From: Paractinoplanes polyasparticus
GTDB lineage: Bacteria; Actinomycetota; Actinomycetes; Mycobacteriales; Micromonosporaceae
Assembly (NCBI RefSeq): GCF_019710575.1
Contig: NZ_JAHWFK010000030.1
Span: forward strand, 1-64,000
Length of the DNA: 64,000 nt
Direction: 5' to 3'
Below, in pieces: positions 50,776-59,390 of this stretch (position 1 is the stretch's first letter; each line of letters opens with the position of its first letter). Under the pieces are notes generated by a model. The model saw nothing but the letters and a program-made list of their open reading frames with translations, had not been told where the DNA came from and searched no databases. The position numbers and the translations under genes are program-made.

Positions 50776-51085
50776 CCCAAGATCGGCAAAACAGACGCCA
50801 ACCGGCCGCCGCCTCCCCCGCCCTCAGGGTGGGATCACCCTACGCCGCTTCCCGGCCGGCAAGCCGGTTGTCCACAGGCTGCGGCCGGCTGCGTATCCAC
50901 AGGTAACTCGGGCTGCGCCGCCCGGCTCGTGCTGCACCTGGTCCGCGCGGTTCGCGCGTCACCACTCACTCAGGTCGCCCGGTCGCGCCGAGCGTTCAGG
51001 GCGCGCCAGCGCCCTGCTCGGCTCGGCCGGGCCCTCGACGGGAGTGACGGTCCGCACCCACCACCCCGCTACGACATCTTGCTTT
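50776..51085. other. Intergenic region with DnaA-box-like sites and repeat copy C
   Basis: No gene is seen. TTGTCCACA (50868-50876) and GTATCCACA (50893-50901) resemble actinomycete DnaA boxes, 25 bp apart in the same orientation. The rest is repeat copy C (about 50950-51085). Confidence 0.5.
50950..51085 (-). repeat. Dispersed foldback repeat, copy C
   Basis: Reverse-strand copy of the family at 29975 and 48598: on the minus strand it begins AAAAGCAAGATGTCGTAGCG at the dGTPase stop, continues GTGCGGACCGTCACTCCCGT and GAGCAGGGCGCTGGCGCG, and ends near GTGAGTGGTGACGCG. It is more diverged at its right end. It sits directly 3' of the dGTPase gene. Confidence 0.85.
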
Positions 51086-52531
51086 TCAAAGAACGAACGC
51101 GTCTGTCCAGAGCTGGCGGCTCTTGCCCGAGAGCGCCTGCATCAACCCGACCGCTTGGTTGTCCGTGAGGCCTGCTACAAAGTCGACGACGGCGCGGCCG
51201 CGCGCGCGGTCCATGCGCTCAGGAGTGCCCGCCGGCAGCTCTGCCTCGGCCAGTTCGACGAGATCGCGGAGGCGGCTGGGGATGCGTTCTTCCTCGTCCG
51301 GATCGACGAGCCAGGCCATCAGGGCGTCAACCAAAGACGCAACCAGCCTTCCCTGACCGCGTTGGTGCAGGGCCAGATCGGGGCGGGCCAGCACGAAGCG
51401 GTTCTGCACGAACTTGAGGATCTGCACCTCGTGCCACTGGGCCGTGGCCAGCTGGACGTGGCCGGAGCGGACGGCGGGGTCGGCGATCGTCTCGACCGAT
51501 TCGACCAGCCGCCTGGTCCACGTGGCCGAGAACGCCGCCACCTGGGACTCGGCGTCGAGCGAGCCGTCGAACGGGCGGGCCAGCAGGCCGTCGACGAGTT
51601 CGGCCCGCACCAGCTCGACGGCGGCCGCGAAGGCGTCGTCGTCGGCCATCCAGGCGTCCTTGCGGTGCAGCTGGCGGCGCAGTGACTCGATGGCCCCGCC
51701 GGCCCGGGTCAGATCCGTCCGGGCGCCCCAGCGCTGCCAGGCCATCAGCTCGGTGGCGACGGCGCCCTGCTGGAGCACGCCGACCCGGTGCACGTCCTCG
51801 AGGTCGTGGATGGCGTACGCGATGTCGTCGGCCGTGTCCATGACCGAGGCCTCGACGGTCTGCTGCCAGTCGGCGACCCGGCCCGCGAAGGGAGCGCGGG
51901 CGGCGCGCATGTCGTCGGACTCGGTCGAGTAGGCCCCGAACTTCAGCGAACCGCCGTCGGGATCGTCGGGCGGCGGCGCGGCGCCCCGCGGGGGTGGATC
52001 CATGAAGCGCTGCGGGTCGCGGCGGGTCCACGGGTATTTCAGGATGGCGGCGCGCACGGCGTTGGTCAGGTTGAGCCCGAGCGTGGCCTGGCCGCGGCTC
52101 TCGGTGCTGGTGACTATGCGGTACGACTGGGCGTTGCCCTCGAAGCCGTCGCGCAGCTTCAGCCGCTGGCGGGCGACCCGGTCGAGCACCCGCTCGCCGA
52201 GGTGGCCGAACGGCGGGTGGCCCAGGTCGTGGGCCAGGGACGCCGCCTCGACGACGTCGGGGTCGCAGCCGCCCAGCTTGTCGGCCAGGCCGGGGTCGAC
52301 GCGCTCGGCGATGGCCCGGGCGACCTGGGCGACCTTGAGGCTGTGGGTCATGCGGTTGTGCACCAGCAGACCGGCGCCCCCGGGGCTGATGACCTGGGTG
52401 ACGCCGGCGAGCCGGGCGAAGAACGGCGACGCGACGATGCGGTCGCGGTCGACGCGGAACGGGCTGGAGGCGAGGTCGCCGGGGGCGACCAGCCGGTCGC
52501 CGAAGAGGCGCTGAGCCCGGGGATCGTCCAT
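51086..52531 (-). CDS. dgt: Deoxyguanosinetriphosphate triphosphohydrolase (HD domain)
   Basis: Hydrolyses dGTP or other dNTPs to the nucleoside and triphosphate. The 481-residue protein has the HD metal motif distributed as HNRMTHSLKVAQVARAIAER (about 58), AASLAHDLGHPPFGHLGE (HD, about 96) and MDTADDIAYAIHDLEDVHRV (about 232). FEGNAQSYRIVT is typical of the family. ATG 52531 starts just before the conserved RAQRLFGDRL. Substrate preference is not determinable. Confidence 0.92.
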   Translation of the reverse strand: MDDPRAQRLFGDRLVAPGDLASSPFRVDRDRIVASPFFARLAGVTQVISPGGAGLLVHNRMTHSLKVAQVARAIAERVDPGLADKLGGCDPDVVEAASLAHDLGHPPFGHLGERVLDRVARQRLKLRDGFEGNAQSYRIVTSTESRGQATLGLNLTNAVRAAILKYPWTRRDPQRFMDPPPRGAAPPPDDPDGGSLKFGAYSTESDDMRAARAPFAGRVADWQQTVEASVMDTADDIAYAIHDLEDVHRVGVLQQGAVATELMAWQRWGARTDLTRAGGAIESLRRQLHRKDAWMADDDAFAAAVELVRAELVDGLLARPFDGSLDAESQVAAFSATWTRRLVESVETIADPAVRSGHVQLATAQWHEVQILKFVQNRFVLARPDLALHQRGQGRLVASLVDALMAWLVDPDEEERIPSRLRDLVELAEAELPAGTPERMDRARGRAVVDFVAGLTDNQAVGLMQALSGKSRQLWTDAFVL

Positions 52532-52541
52532 CCCCGGAAGG

Positions 52542-53120
52542 TTACCGGGCCTGGAGGGCGTCCAGCGCGACGGACATCGCCGCGACCAGGCGACGGTCGA
52601 CGCGCGGGTCGTGGATCGTGACCACGTAGCGGTCGCGCAGGCCCCACTTCTTGACGACCGAGAAGACCGGACGGTCGGCCAGCACGAAGTCGAAGTGGTA
52701 GGGCAGCCAGGACAGCGACTCGACGAAGCGGCGCAGGATCGCAACCAGCTGGTTGGTCTCGCGGCCGACCATCTCGCCGAAGCCGGGCTGCTCCAGACGC
52801 CAGGTGGAGCGGATCAGCGACTCCTTGAAAATCTTCTTGAACTGGCCGATCGGGGCGCCGTTGGCGTCGGTCACGTCGTAGGTTGCGCCCAGATCGATGC
52901 GCTGACGGGCCTTGAAGCCGAAGACCGGCACCTGCTTGGTGTCGTCGGTGTAGAGGGTGACCTGCTCCTTGAACGCCATGCGCTTCTGCTGCGCGAAGGC
53001 GAGGATGCCGGCTTCCTGGCCGTCCTGGTTGACGGCGTGGATCTCGTATTGGTTGACCATGAGCCGCACGCGCTGACGGATGATCAGCTGCTGCTGGCTC
53101 TGAAGGGTGTCGACAGTCAC
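52542..53120 (-). CDS. LURP-one-related / tubby-C-like protein
   Basis: A 192-residue protein of the LURP-one (phospholipid-scramblase-like) family. Signs: LIIRQRVRLMVNQYEIHAVN (about 12), FKEQVTLYTDD, DVTDANGAPIGQFKKIFKES (about 85), and STWRLEQPG. Actinobacterial members have no settled function; membrane association is possible. GTG 53120 is the start nearest the conserved region. The dGTPase gene follows 10 bp downstream, so they may be cotranscribed. Confidence 0.82.
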   Translation of the reverse strand: MTVDTLQSQQQLIIRQRVRLMVNQYEIHAVNQDGQEAGILAFAQQKRMAFKEQVTLYTDDTKQVPVFGFKARQRIDLGATYDVTDANGAPIGQFKKIFKESLIRSTWRLEQPGFGEMVGRETNQLVAILRRFVESLSWLPYHFDFVLADRPVFSVVKKWGLRDRYVVTIHDPRVDRRLVAAMSVALDALQAR

Positions 53121-53175
53121 GGCTGAGCAGTGTGTCACACCTGGCATCCGCTGGCGGGACCCCAGCCCGGCCCGT

Positions 53176-53181
53176 CAGACT
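53176..53181 (+). promoter_or_regulatory. -10-like hexamer for the metallo-hydrolase
   Basis: CAGACT is 6 nt before ATG 53188, the same sequence and spacing as before ligC. Confidence 0.45.
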
Positions 53182-53187
53182 GGGCGG

Positions 53188-54291
53188 ATGGCGAAGCGAG
53201 GACGTACGGGATCATTGATCGCGCTGGCCCTGGGCGCGGCGGCGGTGTGGGTCGCGCGGGACATCCCGCGCCAGATGGGGGCCCGGGCCAAGGGTGAGCG
53301 GCTCGCCCGCATGCAGGCCTCGCCCCAGTTCGCCGAGGGCAAGTTCCGCAACACGGTCCCGGCCACGATGCTCGCCGCCTCGTCGATGCCCAGGATCTTC
53401 GCCGAGACGCTGCGCGACCGGGAGCGCCGCCACCCGCGCCTGCCCATCCCGGTGGTCACTCCCGACCCCGGGGCAACGGCCGACGGCCTGCACGTCACCT
53501 GGTATGGCCACTCGTCGGCGCTGGTCGAGATCGAGGGCAAGCGCGTCCTGCTCGACCCGGTGTGGAGCGAGCGGTGTTCGCCGTCGCAGATCTCCGGCCC
53601 CAAGCGCCTGCACGAGCCGCCCGTCGCGCTGCGCGACCTGCCGCCGCTCGACGCCGTGCTGATCTCGCACGACCACTACGACCACCTCGACATGCAGACC
53701 ATCCAGAACCTGGTCGACCTGCAGGCCGCCCCGTTCCTGGTGCCGCTGGGCGTGGGCGCCCACCTCGAGCGCTGGGGCGTGCCGGCCACCCGCATCGTCG
53801 AGCTGGACTGGAACGACACCCACCGCGTGGCAGGCCTCGAGTTCGTGGCCACCGCGGCCCGGCACTTCAGCGGGCGCGGGTTCGGCCGCGACGGCACGCT
53901 CTGGGCGAGCTGGGTCATCAACGGGCCGACCCGCAAGGTCTTCTACTCGGGCGACACCGGCTACTTCCCCGGCTTCGCCGAGATCGGCCGGCAGCACGGC
54001 CCGTTCGACGTCTCGCTGGTGCAGATCGGCGCGTACAGCGAGAACTGGCCCGACATCCACATGTTCCCCGAGGACGGCGTGGCCACCCACGTCGACGTAC
54101 GCGGTGGGCTGATGATCCCGGTCCACTGGGCGACGTTCAACCTGGCCCTGCACGACTGGCCCGAGCCGGCCGACCGCACCTGGCGTGAGGCCAAGGCGCG
54201 CGACGTCCGCCTCGCGGTGCCGCGCCCGGGCGAGCGCGTCGACGTCGACAACCCACCCGCGGTGGACGGCTGGTGGCAGCAGATCGCGTAG
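53188..54291 (+). CDS. MBL-fold metallo-hydrolase (NAPE-PLD/UlaG-like)
   Basis: A 367-residue protein with an N-terminal hydrophobic anchor (about 7-22, GSLIALALGAAAVWVA) and a metallo-beta-lactamase domain. Metal ligands are in VLISHDHYDHLD (about 160), TAARHFSGRG (about 230), FYSGDTGYFPGF and IPVHWATF. The overall layout resembles N-acylphosphatidylethanolamine phospholipase D-type enzymes (HVTWYGHSSALVEIEGKRVL). Substrate unknown. The next gene overlaps by 19 bp. Confidence 0.9.
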   Translation: MAKRGRTGSLIALALGAAAVWVARDIPRQMGARAKGERLARMQASPQFAEGKFRNTVPATMLAASSMPRIFAETLRDRERRHPRLPIPVVTPDPGATADGLHVTWYGHSSALVEIEGKRVLLDPVWSERCSPSQISGPKRLHEPPVALRDLPPLDAVLISHDHYDHLDMQTIQNLVDLQAAPFLVPLGVGAHLERWGVPATRIVELDWNDTHRVAGLEFVATAARHFSGRGFGRDGTLWASWVINGPTRKVFYSGDTGYFPGFAEIGRQHGPFDVSLVQIGAYSENWPDIHMFPEDGVATHVDVRGGLMIPVHWATFNLALHDWPEPADRTWREAKARDVRLAVPRPGERVDVDNPPAVDGWWQQIA

Positions 54292-54851
54292 CGGCCGCGC
54301 TGCTGGTTCTCGGCAACGGGCTGGACGGCTCCGGTCTCTCCGCCGGCAGTCTGGCCCGGGTGCGGGCTGCGGTTTCCTATCCGTACGTCGAACGGGTCGT
54401 GTTCTCCGGTGGCTGGGAGCAGGCTCGATCGGGCGCCGTGGAGCCGCCGCCGGGCTGCCGCGAGGCCGACCTGATGCGGGCGACCGCGGTCGAGCTGGGG
54501 CTGGATCCCGGTGTCGTCCGGATCGAGTGCCGGTCGCGCAGCACACTCGAGAACCTGCTGCACGTGGCGGCGGACGGGTTGCTCGACGGGCTCCGGCTGG
54601 GTCCGGGGCGCCCGCTCGGGCTGGTCACGCACGCCTGGCATCTGCCGCGGGCCCGGTTCCTGGCCGGCAAGGTGCTCGGGCTGCGGGGCGCCGCGCTCGT
54701 CGACGTGCCGGCGGCCGGCCTGCCCAGGGGCGGCGTCTTCGAGTACGGCGTGCGAGCGGCCGCCCGGGTCTGCTTCTTCGGCGTGCGGGATCCGGCTGTG
54801 CTGCTGCGCCGGGAGCGACGCATGGTGGCGATGTTGCGTCGCGGGGTATAG
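54273..54851 (+). CDS. YdcF/ElyC-like DUF218 protein
   Basis: A 192-residue protein with the DUF218 pattern: LLVLGNGLDG near the N-terminus, ERVVFSGGWEQ (about 40), ECRSRSTLENLLHVA (about 84) and GLVTHAWHLPRARFLAG (about 113). DUF218 proteins (SanA, ElyC, YdcF) are linked to envelope metabolism; this one has no membrane helix. It starts at GTG 54273 inside the end of the hydrolase gene, indicating coupling. Confidence 0.82.
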   Translation: MAADRVAAALLVLGNGLDGSGLSAGSLARVRAAVSYPYVERVVFSGGWEQARSGAVEPPPGCREADLMRATAVELGLDPGVVRIECRSRSTLENLLHVAADGLLDGLRLGPGRPLGLVTHAWHLPRARFLAGKVLGLRGAALVDVPAAGLPRGGVFEYGVRAAARVCFFGVRDPAVLLRRERRMVAMLRRGV

Positions 54852-54859
54852 CAGCGGGC

Positions 54860-55528
54860 ATGGTTCTGCTTGTGCCGGTTTATCAGCCGGGCGACGGGTT
54901 GTCCCGTCTGGTGTCCGACGTGCGTGCCGCTGACCCTTCGTGCCCGATAGTCCTGGTCGACGACGGCAGCTCGACGCCGGTCGACCAGCCGGGATGCACG
55001 GTGTTGCGGCACTCGGTGAACCGGGGCAAGGGGGCGGCGCTGCGCACCGGCTTCGCCCACATCGCAGCGGAACACCCCGGGGAGCCGGTCGTGTGCGCGG
55101 ACGGCGACGGGCAGCACAGCGCCGAGGACGTCATGCGGGTCGCGGCGCGGGTGGCTGCGGACGATCACGTGGTGCTGGGCGTGCGACGGGTGCGGAGGAT
55201 GCCGCCCCGGTCCCGGCTGGGCAACGCCGTCACGCGCGAGCTGTTCCGGGCCGCCACCGGGCGGTGGGTGCGGGACACCCAGACCGGGTTGCGCGGGTAT
55301 CCGGGCTCGATGCTCCAGTGGCTGGGCGAGGTGCCCGGCGAGCGGTTCGAGTACGAGATGAACGTGCTGCTGGCCGCGGTGCGGGCGGGCCACCGGATCG
55401 AGCAGGTGGAGATCGCGACGACGTATCTGGACGGCAACGCCTCGTCGCATTTCGGCTCGCTGAGCGACGCGGCGCGGGTCTACCGGTCGTTGTTGCGGTT
55501 CGCGATCGTCGACCGGTTCTCGCTCTAG
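54860..55528 (+). CDS. Family 2 glycosyltransferase, soluble
   Basis: A 222-residue GT2 enzyme of the dolichyl-phosphate mannose synthase type: VLLVPVYQPGDGLSRLV, IVLVDDGSSTPV (about 30), NRGKGAALRTGFAHI (about 54), and the metal-binding DGDGQHSAEDVM (about 77). RDTQTGLRGYPGSMLQWLGE follows. No C-terminal membrane helix. It starts 8 bp after the DUF218 gene, so the three genes from 53188 form an operon. Sugar and acceptor unknown. Confidence 0.88.
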   Translation: MVLLVPVYQPGDGLSRLVSDVRAADPSCPIVLVDDGSSTPVDQPGCTVLRHSVNRGKGAALRTGFAHIAAEHPGEPVVCADGDGQHSAEDVMRVAARVAADDHVVLGVRRVRRMPPRSRLGNAVTRELFRAATGRWVRDTQTGLRGYPGSMLQWLGEVPGERFEYEMNVLLAAVRAGHRIEQVEIATTYLDGNASSHFGSLSDAARVYRSLLRFAIVDRFSL

Positions 55529-55541
55529 TTTTCCTCGTGGC

Positions 55542-55766
55542 TCAGGTGGCCGCGTTGAACGCGGCCGTGAACAGGGCGGCGAGGACGAGGACGAGGACGG
55601 TCAGGAACCCGGCAGCGGGAACCCAGGTCTTGTGGCGCGCGGACCGGGCGGCCGGGGCGGAGCCTCGACCAGACGGACGTCGCCCGAAGTGGTAGCCGGC
55701 GACGACGGCGGCGGCCACGATCAGCATGATGGCGACGCTCACTGCGGTACTCGGGTGGAACGTCAT
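55542..55766 (-). CDS. Small two-helix membrane protein (74 aa)
   Basis: A 74-residue protein with helices at about 9-25 (VSVAIMLIVAAAVVAGY) and 50-70 (AAGFLTVLVLVLAALFTAAF) separated by a basic loop (FGRRPSGRG). No family recognised. AGGGGG is well placed before ATG 55766. Confidence 0.7.
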   Translation of the reverse strand: MTFHPSTAVSVAIMLIVAAAVVAGYHFGRRPSGRGSAPAARSARHKTWVPAAGFLTVLVLVLAALFTAAFNAAT

Positions 55767-55900
55767 GGCGTACCCCCTGGAGAGACGTAGCGGTGCCGGA
55801 TGGTGATCGCCAGTGTGCGGTCGGCCCGGCGTCGCAATCCAGGGGATATGCGGTTGTAAACGGCGCGCCGCGCGCTCGGGGGAACGAAGTCTCCTGTCGC

Positions 55901-56634
55901 TTATCCGACCGTCGTCGGCTCGTCCGCCTGTGGTTCGGCCCTCGGCCGGTCGTCGCTCGACGGGCTGGGGCCGGTGGCTGTCGGCGGATCGATCGCCGCG
56001 GACAGCCGGCGTAGGGCGGGAAACGGGGCAAGGGTCACCGCCAGGTAGAGGAAGGCGGCAATCAGCAGCGCTGTGCGCAGGCTGATGCTGTCGACGGCCA
56101 GACCGCCGAGCAGGCCGCCCAGCGGAAGGCCGGCGAACGAGAGGGCGCCGATCACCCCGAGGACGCGACCGCGCAGGTGAGCCGGGATGCGTTCGTAGCC
56201 GACCGCCATCAGGATCGGGTTGACCGCGGCGATGGCCAGGCCGGCGCCGAACGCGACCGCCAGGATCAGCCACACCTCGCGAGACCGGCGCCGGGCCGGC
56301 CGCCTTCGGCCTGATCGCCCGAGATCGCCACCGCGGCCACCAGGCGGCCGAACGTCAGCTGGCCGAGCAGGTGCAGCAGCGGGACGAGGCCGACGGCGAC
56401 CGCGCCGGCCACGTCGGCGGCGATGGCGACGCGGCGGGGGCCGGTGCGGTCGCCCAGCGCCCCGCCCAGCACGCCGGCCAGGACGAACGGCAACGTCTGG
56501 GCCAGGGCGACCACCCCGACCCGGGTCGCCGAGCCGGTGGTGACCAGCACCAGCCACGGCACCGCGACGGTGGCGATGTGGCTGCCGGTCAGCGACACCG
56601 TCTCGGCCGCCAGCAGCCCGGGCAGCGGTCTCAT
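55901..56634 (-). pseudogene. Major facilitator superfamily transporter with internal deletion
   Basis: The N-terminal part (56634 to about 56318) encodes MRPLPGLLAAETVSLTGSHI, then GALGDRTGPRRVAIAADVAG, typical of MFS helices 1-4 with the loop 2-3 motif GDRTGPRR. The C-terminal part (about 56283-55901), in another frame, encodes VWLILAVAFGAGLAIAAVNP to FLYLAVTLAPFPALRRL, helices 8-12. About 120-150 residues are missing and the frame is shifted at 56283-56318. The start overlaps the preceding remnant as ATGA. Confidence 0.82.
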
Positions 56635-56872
56635 GACGTTGGGAGGACCTGCCACTGAACGGTGACCCGGGCCGCATCGTCGGGCGCCTGGGCTGCGTAC
56701 TCGTCGACGAGAGCCTGGAAGCGGTGGCGCAGCTCGATCGCCTGGCTGGGGGAGAGGCGCGGCCGTTCCGTGGCCAGGAAGAACGCGTCCTGCCAGGGCT
56801 CGGGCAGAGCCGCCAGGTCGGTGAACGGTCGGGGTCTTCCTCGACGAAGCCCGGCTCAGCCGGGCTCTCCAC
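56631..56872 (-). pseudogene. Remnant of a transcriptional regulator (C-terminal part)
   Basis: The frame ending at TGA 56631-56633 encodes FTDLAALPEPWQDAFFLATE, then SPSQAIELRHRFQALVDEYA, resembling the C-terminus of ArsR-type HTH regulators that pair with MFS genes. The upstream part in another frame reads VESPAEPGFVEEDPDR and begins right after the lipid kinase stop. The HTH half is absent. The regulator and transporter were probably an operon now decaying together. Family assignment is tentative. Confidence 0.6.
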
Positions 56873-56878
56873 GGACGG

Positions 56879-57787
56879 TCAGGACACGGTGGACGGTTCG
56901 CGCGGCACGCAGATCTTCACCGCGCCCGGCGCGACCTTGGCCGAGAACGACTTGGTCTTGGTGCGGGCGCCGCCGTCCAGCTCGTACTCCATCTTCGACT
57001 CCAGGTGCACGTCGATGCGGCGGGCCCGGGTGGTGCGGACGAACGGGGAGCTGTCGCTGCGGCCGACCGCCATCGTGCCCAGCGCCCGCGCCCACTGCAT
57101 CGCGCCTTGCGCTGTGGCCACGCCGACGTCGAGCCAGCCGTCGTCCGGCTTGGCGTCGTCGAAGGCCTTGATGCCGCCGGTGATCTTGCTGACGTTGCCG
57201 ATCAGGACGCAGCTCGCCTCGTCCTCGAACCATTTCGTGCCGTCGATCTCGATGGTCGCCTTGGCCGGTTCGCCGTTGACGTGGCGCAGGCCCGCCCACA
57301 CGTACGCGAGCTTGCCCAGTCGGTCCTTGAGGTTCCGGTCGGCGTCGTTGATCATCGCGCCGTCGAAGCCGATGCCGGCCATCACGCCGAAGTATTCGCC
57401 GTCGAGCTTGCCCAGGTCGATGGCCCGGTCGTCGCCGTGCAGGGCGATCTCCACCGATTCCTCGAGGTCGGCCGGGATGCCCAGGTTGGTGGCCAGCAGG
57501 TTGCCCGTGCCGGCCGGGATGATCCCCACCGGCACCTTTTTGCCCGAGCGGGCGACCACGTCGATCGACCGCTGCACCATGCCGTCGCCGCCCCAGACGA
57601 GCAGCCTGTCCGGCTTGTCCTTGAGCGCGGCGAGAACTGCCTTGGGCGCCTTCTTGCTCTTCGGCACCTCGTACCAGGCGAGGTCGTCGATCCCGGCGTC
57701 GGTCAGGCGGCGGCGCAATTCGTCCAGGCCGCCGCCCAACGTCTTCTTCTGGTGCGCGACAACAGCGATTCTGCGGGGGGTTCGCAT
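56879..57787 (-). CDS. Diacylglycerol kinase family lipid kinase
   Basis: A 302-residue lipid kinase with a DAGK catalytic domain: RIAVVAHQKKTLGGGLDELR (about 6), the nucleotide loop LLVWGGDGMVQRSIDVV (about 62), IIPAGTGNLLATNLGIP (about 89), and GVMAGIGFDGAMI (about 133). It is soluble and of the YegS/DgkB size. Lipid substrate (diacylglycerol, sphingoid or other) cannot be read. Downstream lies the regulator remnant, 6 bp away. Confidence 0.9.
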   Translation of the reverse strand: MRTPRRIAVVAHQKKTLGGGLDELRRRLTDAGIDDLAWYEVPKSKKAPKAVLAALKDKPDRLLVWGGDGMVQRSIDVVARSGKKVPVGIIPAGTGNLLATNLGIPADLEESVEIALHGDDRAIDLGKLDGEYFGVMAGIGFDGAMINDADRNLKDRLGKLAYVWAGLRHVNGEPAKATIEIDGTKWFEDEASCVLIGNVSKITGGIKAFDDAKPDDGWLDVGVATAQGAMQWARALGTMAVGRSDSSPFVRTTRARRIDVHLESKMEYELDGGARTKTKSFSAKVAPGAVKICVPREPSTVS

Positions 57788-57821
57788 GTGCTGCGCACTA
57801 CCCGAATCGCCGGAACGGTAA

Positions 57822-58400
57822 TCAGCTCACCGTTTCCCGCATGCGCTGCTCGGCGGCCGCGCTGCGGATCACCATGAGGCGCAGCTCGAGCTCGTCGGAG
57901 ACCATCGAAGCCAGGTGTTCCAGGGCCTGGAGCTGGCGGGCGGTGGCCTCGCGGGGCTTGTTGTCGATCACGTTGACGGTGCCCAGCCGGTAACCGTCGT
58001 GGGTGCGGATCGGCGCCGCCGCATAGAAGCGCAGGCCCAGCTCGCCCCGGACGAGCGGGTGTTCGAGCGTGCGCGGGTCGACCGCCGCGTTGTTGATCAC
58101 ATAGACGTCGTCCTGGGCGATCACCGAGGCGCACAGCCCGGGCTCCTTGCCCACCTCGCGCACGCCGGCCAGGCCCTGACAGGCGGCGAGCCACACCCTG
58201 TCCTGCTCCACGAGCGAGACCGTCGCGATCGGAGTGTTGAAGATGGCGCCGGCGACGAACGCGATCCGGTCGTACGCGTCCTCGACCGGCTGATCGACCA
58301 ACCGGTACCGGCGGACGGCCTCGAGCCGCGCCTGTTCCTCCGGACCGACGTTGTCCAGATACTCGTACGCGTTCGACGACACGGGACTGCTGTTGGTCAT
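57822..58400 (-). CDS. GAF domain protein
   Basis: A 192-residue single-GAF protein: RYRLVDQPVEDAYDRIAFVA (about 31), FNTPIATVSLVEQDRVWLAA, LCASVIAQDDVYVINNAAVD (about 88), GYRLGTVNVIDNKPREATAR (about 135). It resembles stand-alone GAF sensors of actinomycetes. Ligand unknown. GGGGAT precedes ATG 58400. The lipid kinase gene follows 34 bp downstream on the same strand. Confidence 0.88.
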   Translation of the reverse strand: MTNSSPVSSNAYEYLDNVGPEEQARLEAVRRYRLVDQPVEDAYDRIAFVAGAIFNTPIATVSLVEQDRVWLAACQGLAGVREVGKEPGLCASVIAQDDVYVINNAAVDPRTLEHPLVRGELGLRFYAAAPIRTHDGYRLGTVNVIDNKPREATARQLQALEHLASMVSDELELRLMVIRSAAAEQRMRETVS

Positions 58401-58553
58401 GGCCGGTGATCCCCCTCACATTCGACAATGGTGCAAGGAGCCTAGGAACGTCGTCGGTGTCCGGCAATGCTCTGGATGGCCGAATTGCACTCACAGCCAA
58501 GCCTCAGGCGTGAATGTCGCACAAAGTGTCAGTCGCTGGGTACAAGCTGACTC

Positions 58554-59390
58554 GTGACACCTACCGCCGCCGTCGTCGGGCAACTGGCCCGTGACCTCGT
58601 CCTCACCGTTGATCAACTACCGGAGCCGGGCCGTTCGGGCGCCGCGGGCAGCCGCCACGAGCAGCTCGGCGGCAAAGGCGCCAATCAGGCGGTGGCGCTG
58701 GCTCAGCTCGGCGTGCGGCCGTCCCTGATCGCCGTGGCGGGCGACGACATGATCGGCGACGTGCTGCTGGCCCAGGCCCGGCGGGACGGCATCGACGTAC
58801 GTTCGGTGGTTCGCCGCCCGGGCGCGCTGACCGGCCTGATCGTGGAGATCCTCGAGCCCGGCGGCCGCTACCGCTACGTGGAACACCTGCCGCCGCCGGT
58901 GCTGCTCGGCGAGGACGACGTGTTGCGCGCCCGGCCGGTCATCGAGGGGGCGGACGCCGTACTCGTGCAGTTGCAGCAGCCCGAGGCGGCGACGCTGGCC
59001 GCGGCCCGGATCGGTCACGAGGCCGGCAAGCTGGTCGTGCTCGACGGCGAGATCAAGGACAAGAGCCTTCTCGCGTACGCCGATGTGGTGCGCGCCGACG
59101 AGACGGAAGCCGCCGGCCTCGACGAGGACGTGCTCGACCACGGGCCGAAGCTGCTGGCCCTGGCTCGCAAGGACGGCAACCTGTTCGTGTGGCGGGGCGG
59201 ACGGGTCACGATCCCCCTGGACGATGCCGAGGTGGTCGACACCACCGGCGGCGGGGACGCGTTCGTCGCCGCCCTGACCGCGGCGTTGCTGGCCGGGGCC
59301 TCGTACGAAGAGGCCGCGCAACGGGCGACGGCCGCCTCGGCCGCCACCGTCACGCACGTGAGCGGACGTCCGGAGCTGCGCGATGTCTGA
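58554..59390 (+). CDS. PfkB-family carbohydrate kinase (ribokinase-like)
   Basis: A 278-residue sugar kinase. PfkB signatures: QLGGKGANQAVALAQLG (about 37), KLVVLDGEIKDKSLLAYADV, and the C-terminal catalytic motif VVDTTGGGDAFVAALTAALL (about 227), with the catalytic Asp. GTG 58554 has no clear ribosome binding site. The stop overlaps the GH65 gene by 8 bp, so the kinase probably acts on a product of that phosphorylase/hydrolase pathway. Sugar not determinable. Confidence 0.92.
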   Translation: MTPTAAVVGQLARDLVLTVDQLPEPGRSGAAGSRHEQLGGKGANQAVALAQLGVRPSLIAVAGDDMIGDVLLAQARRDGIDVRSVVRRPGALTGLIVEILEPGGRYRYVEHLPPPVLLGEDDVLRARPVIEGADAVLVQLQQPEAATLAAARIGHEAGKLVVLDGEIKDKSLLAYADVVRADETEAAGLDEDVLDHGPKLLALARKDGNLFVWRGGRVTIPLDDAEVVDTTGGGDAFVAALTAALLAGASYEEAAQRATAASAATVTHVSGRPELRDV

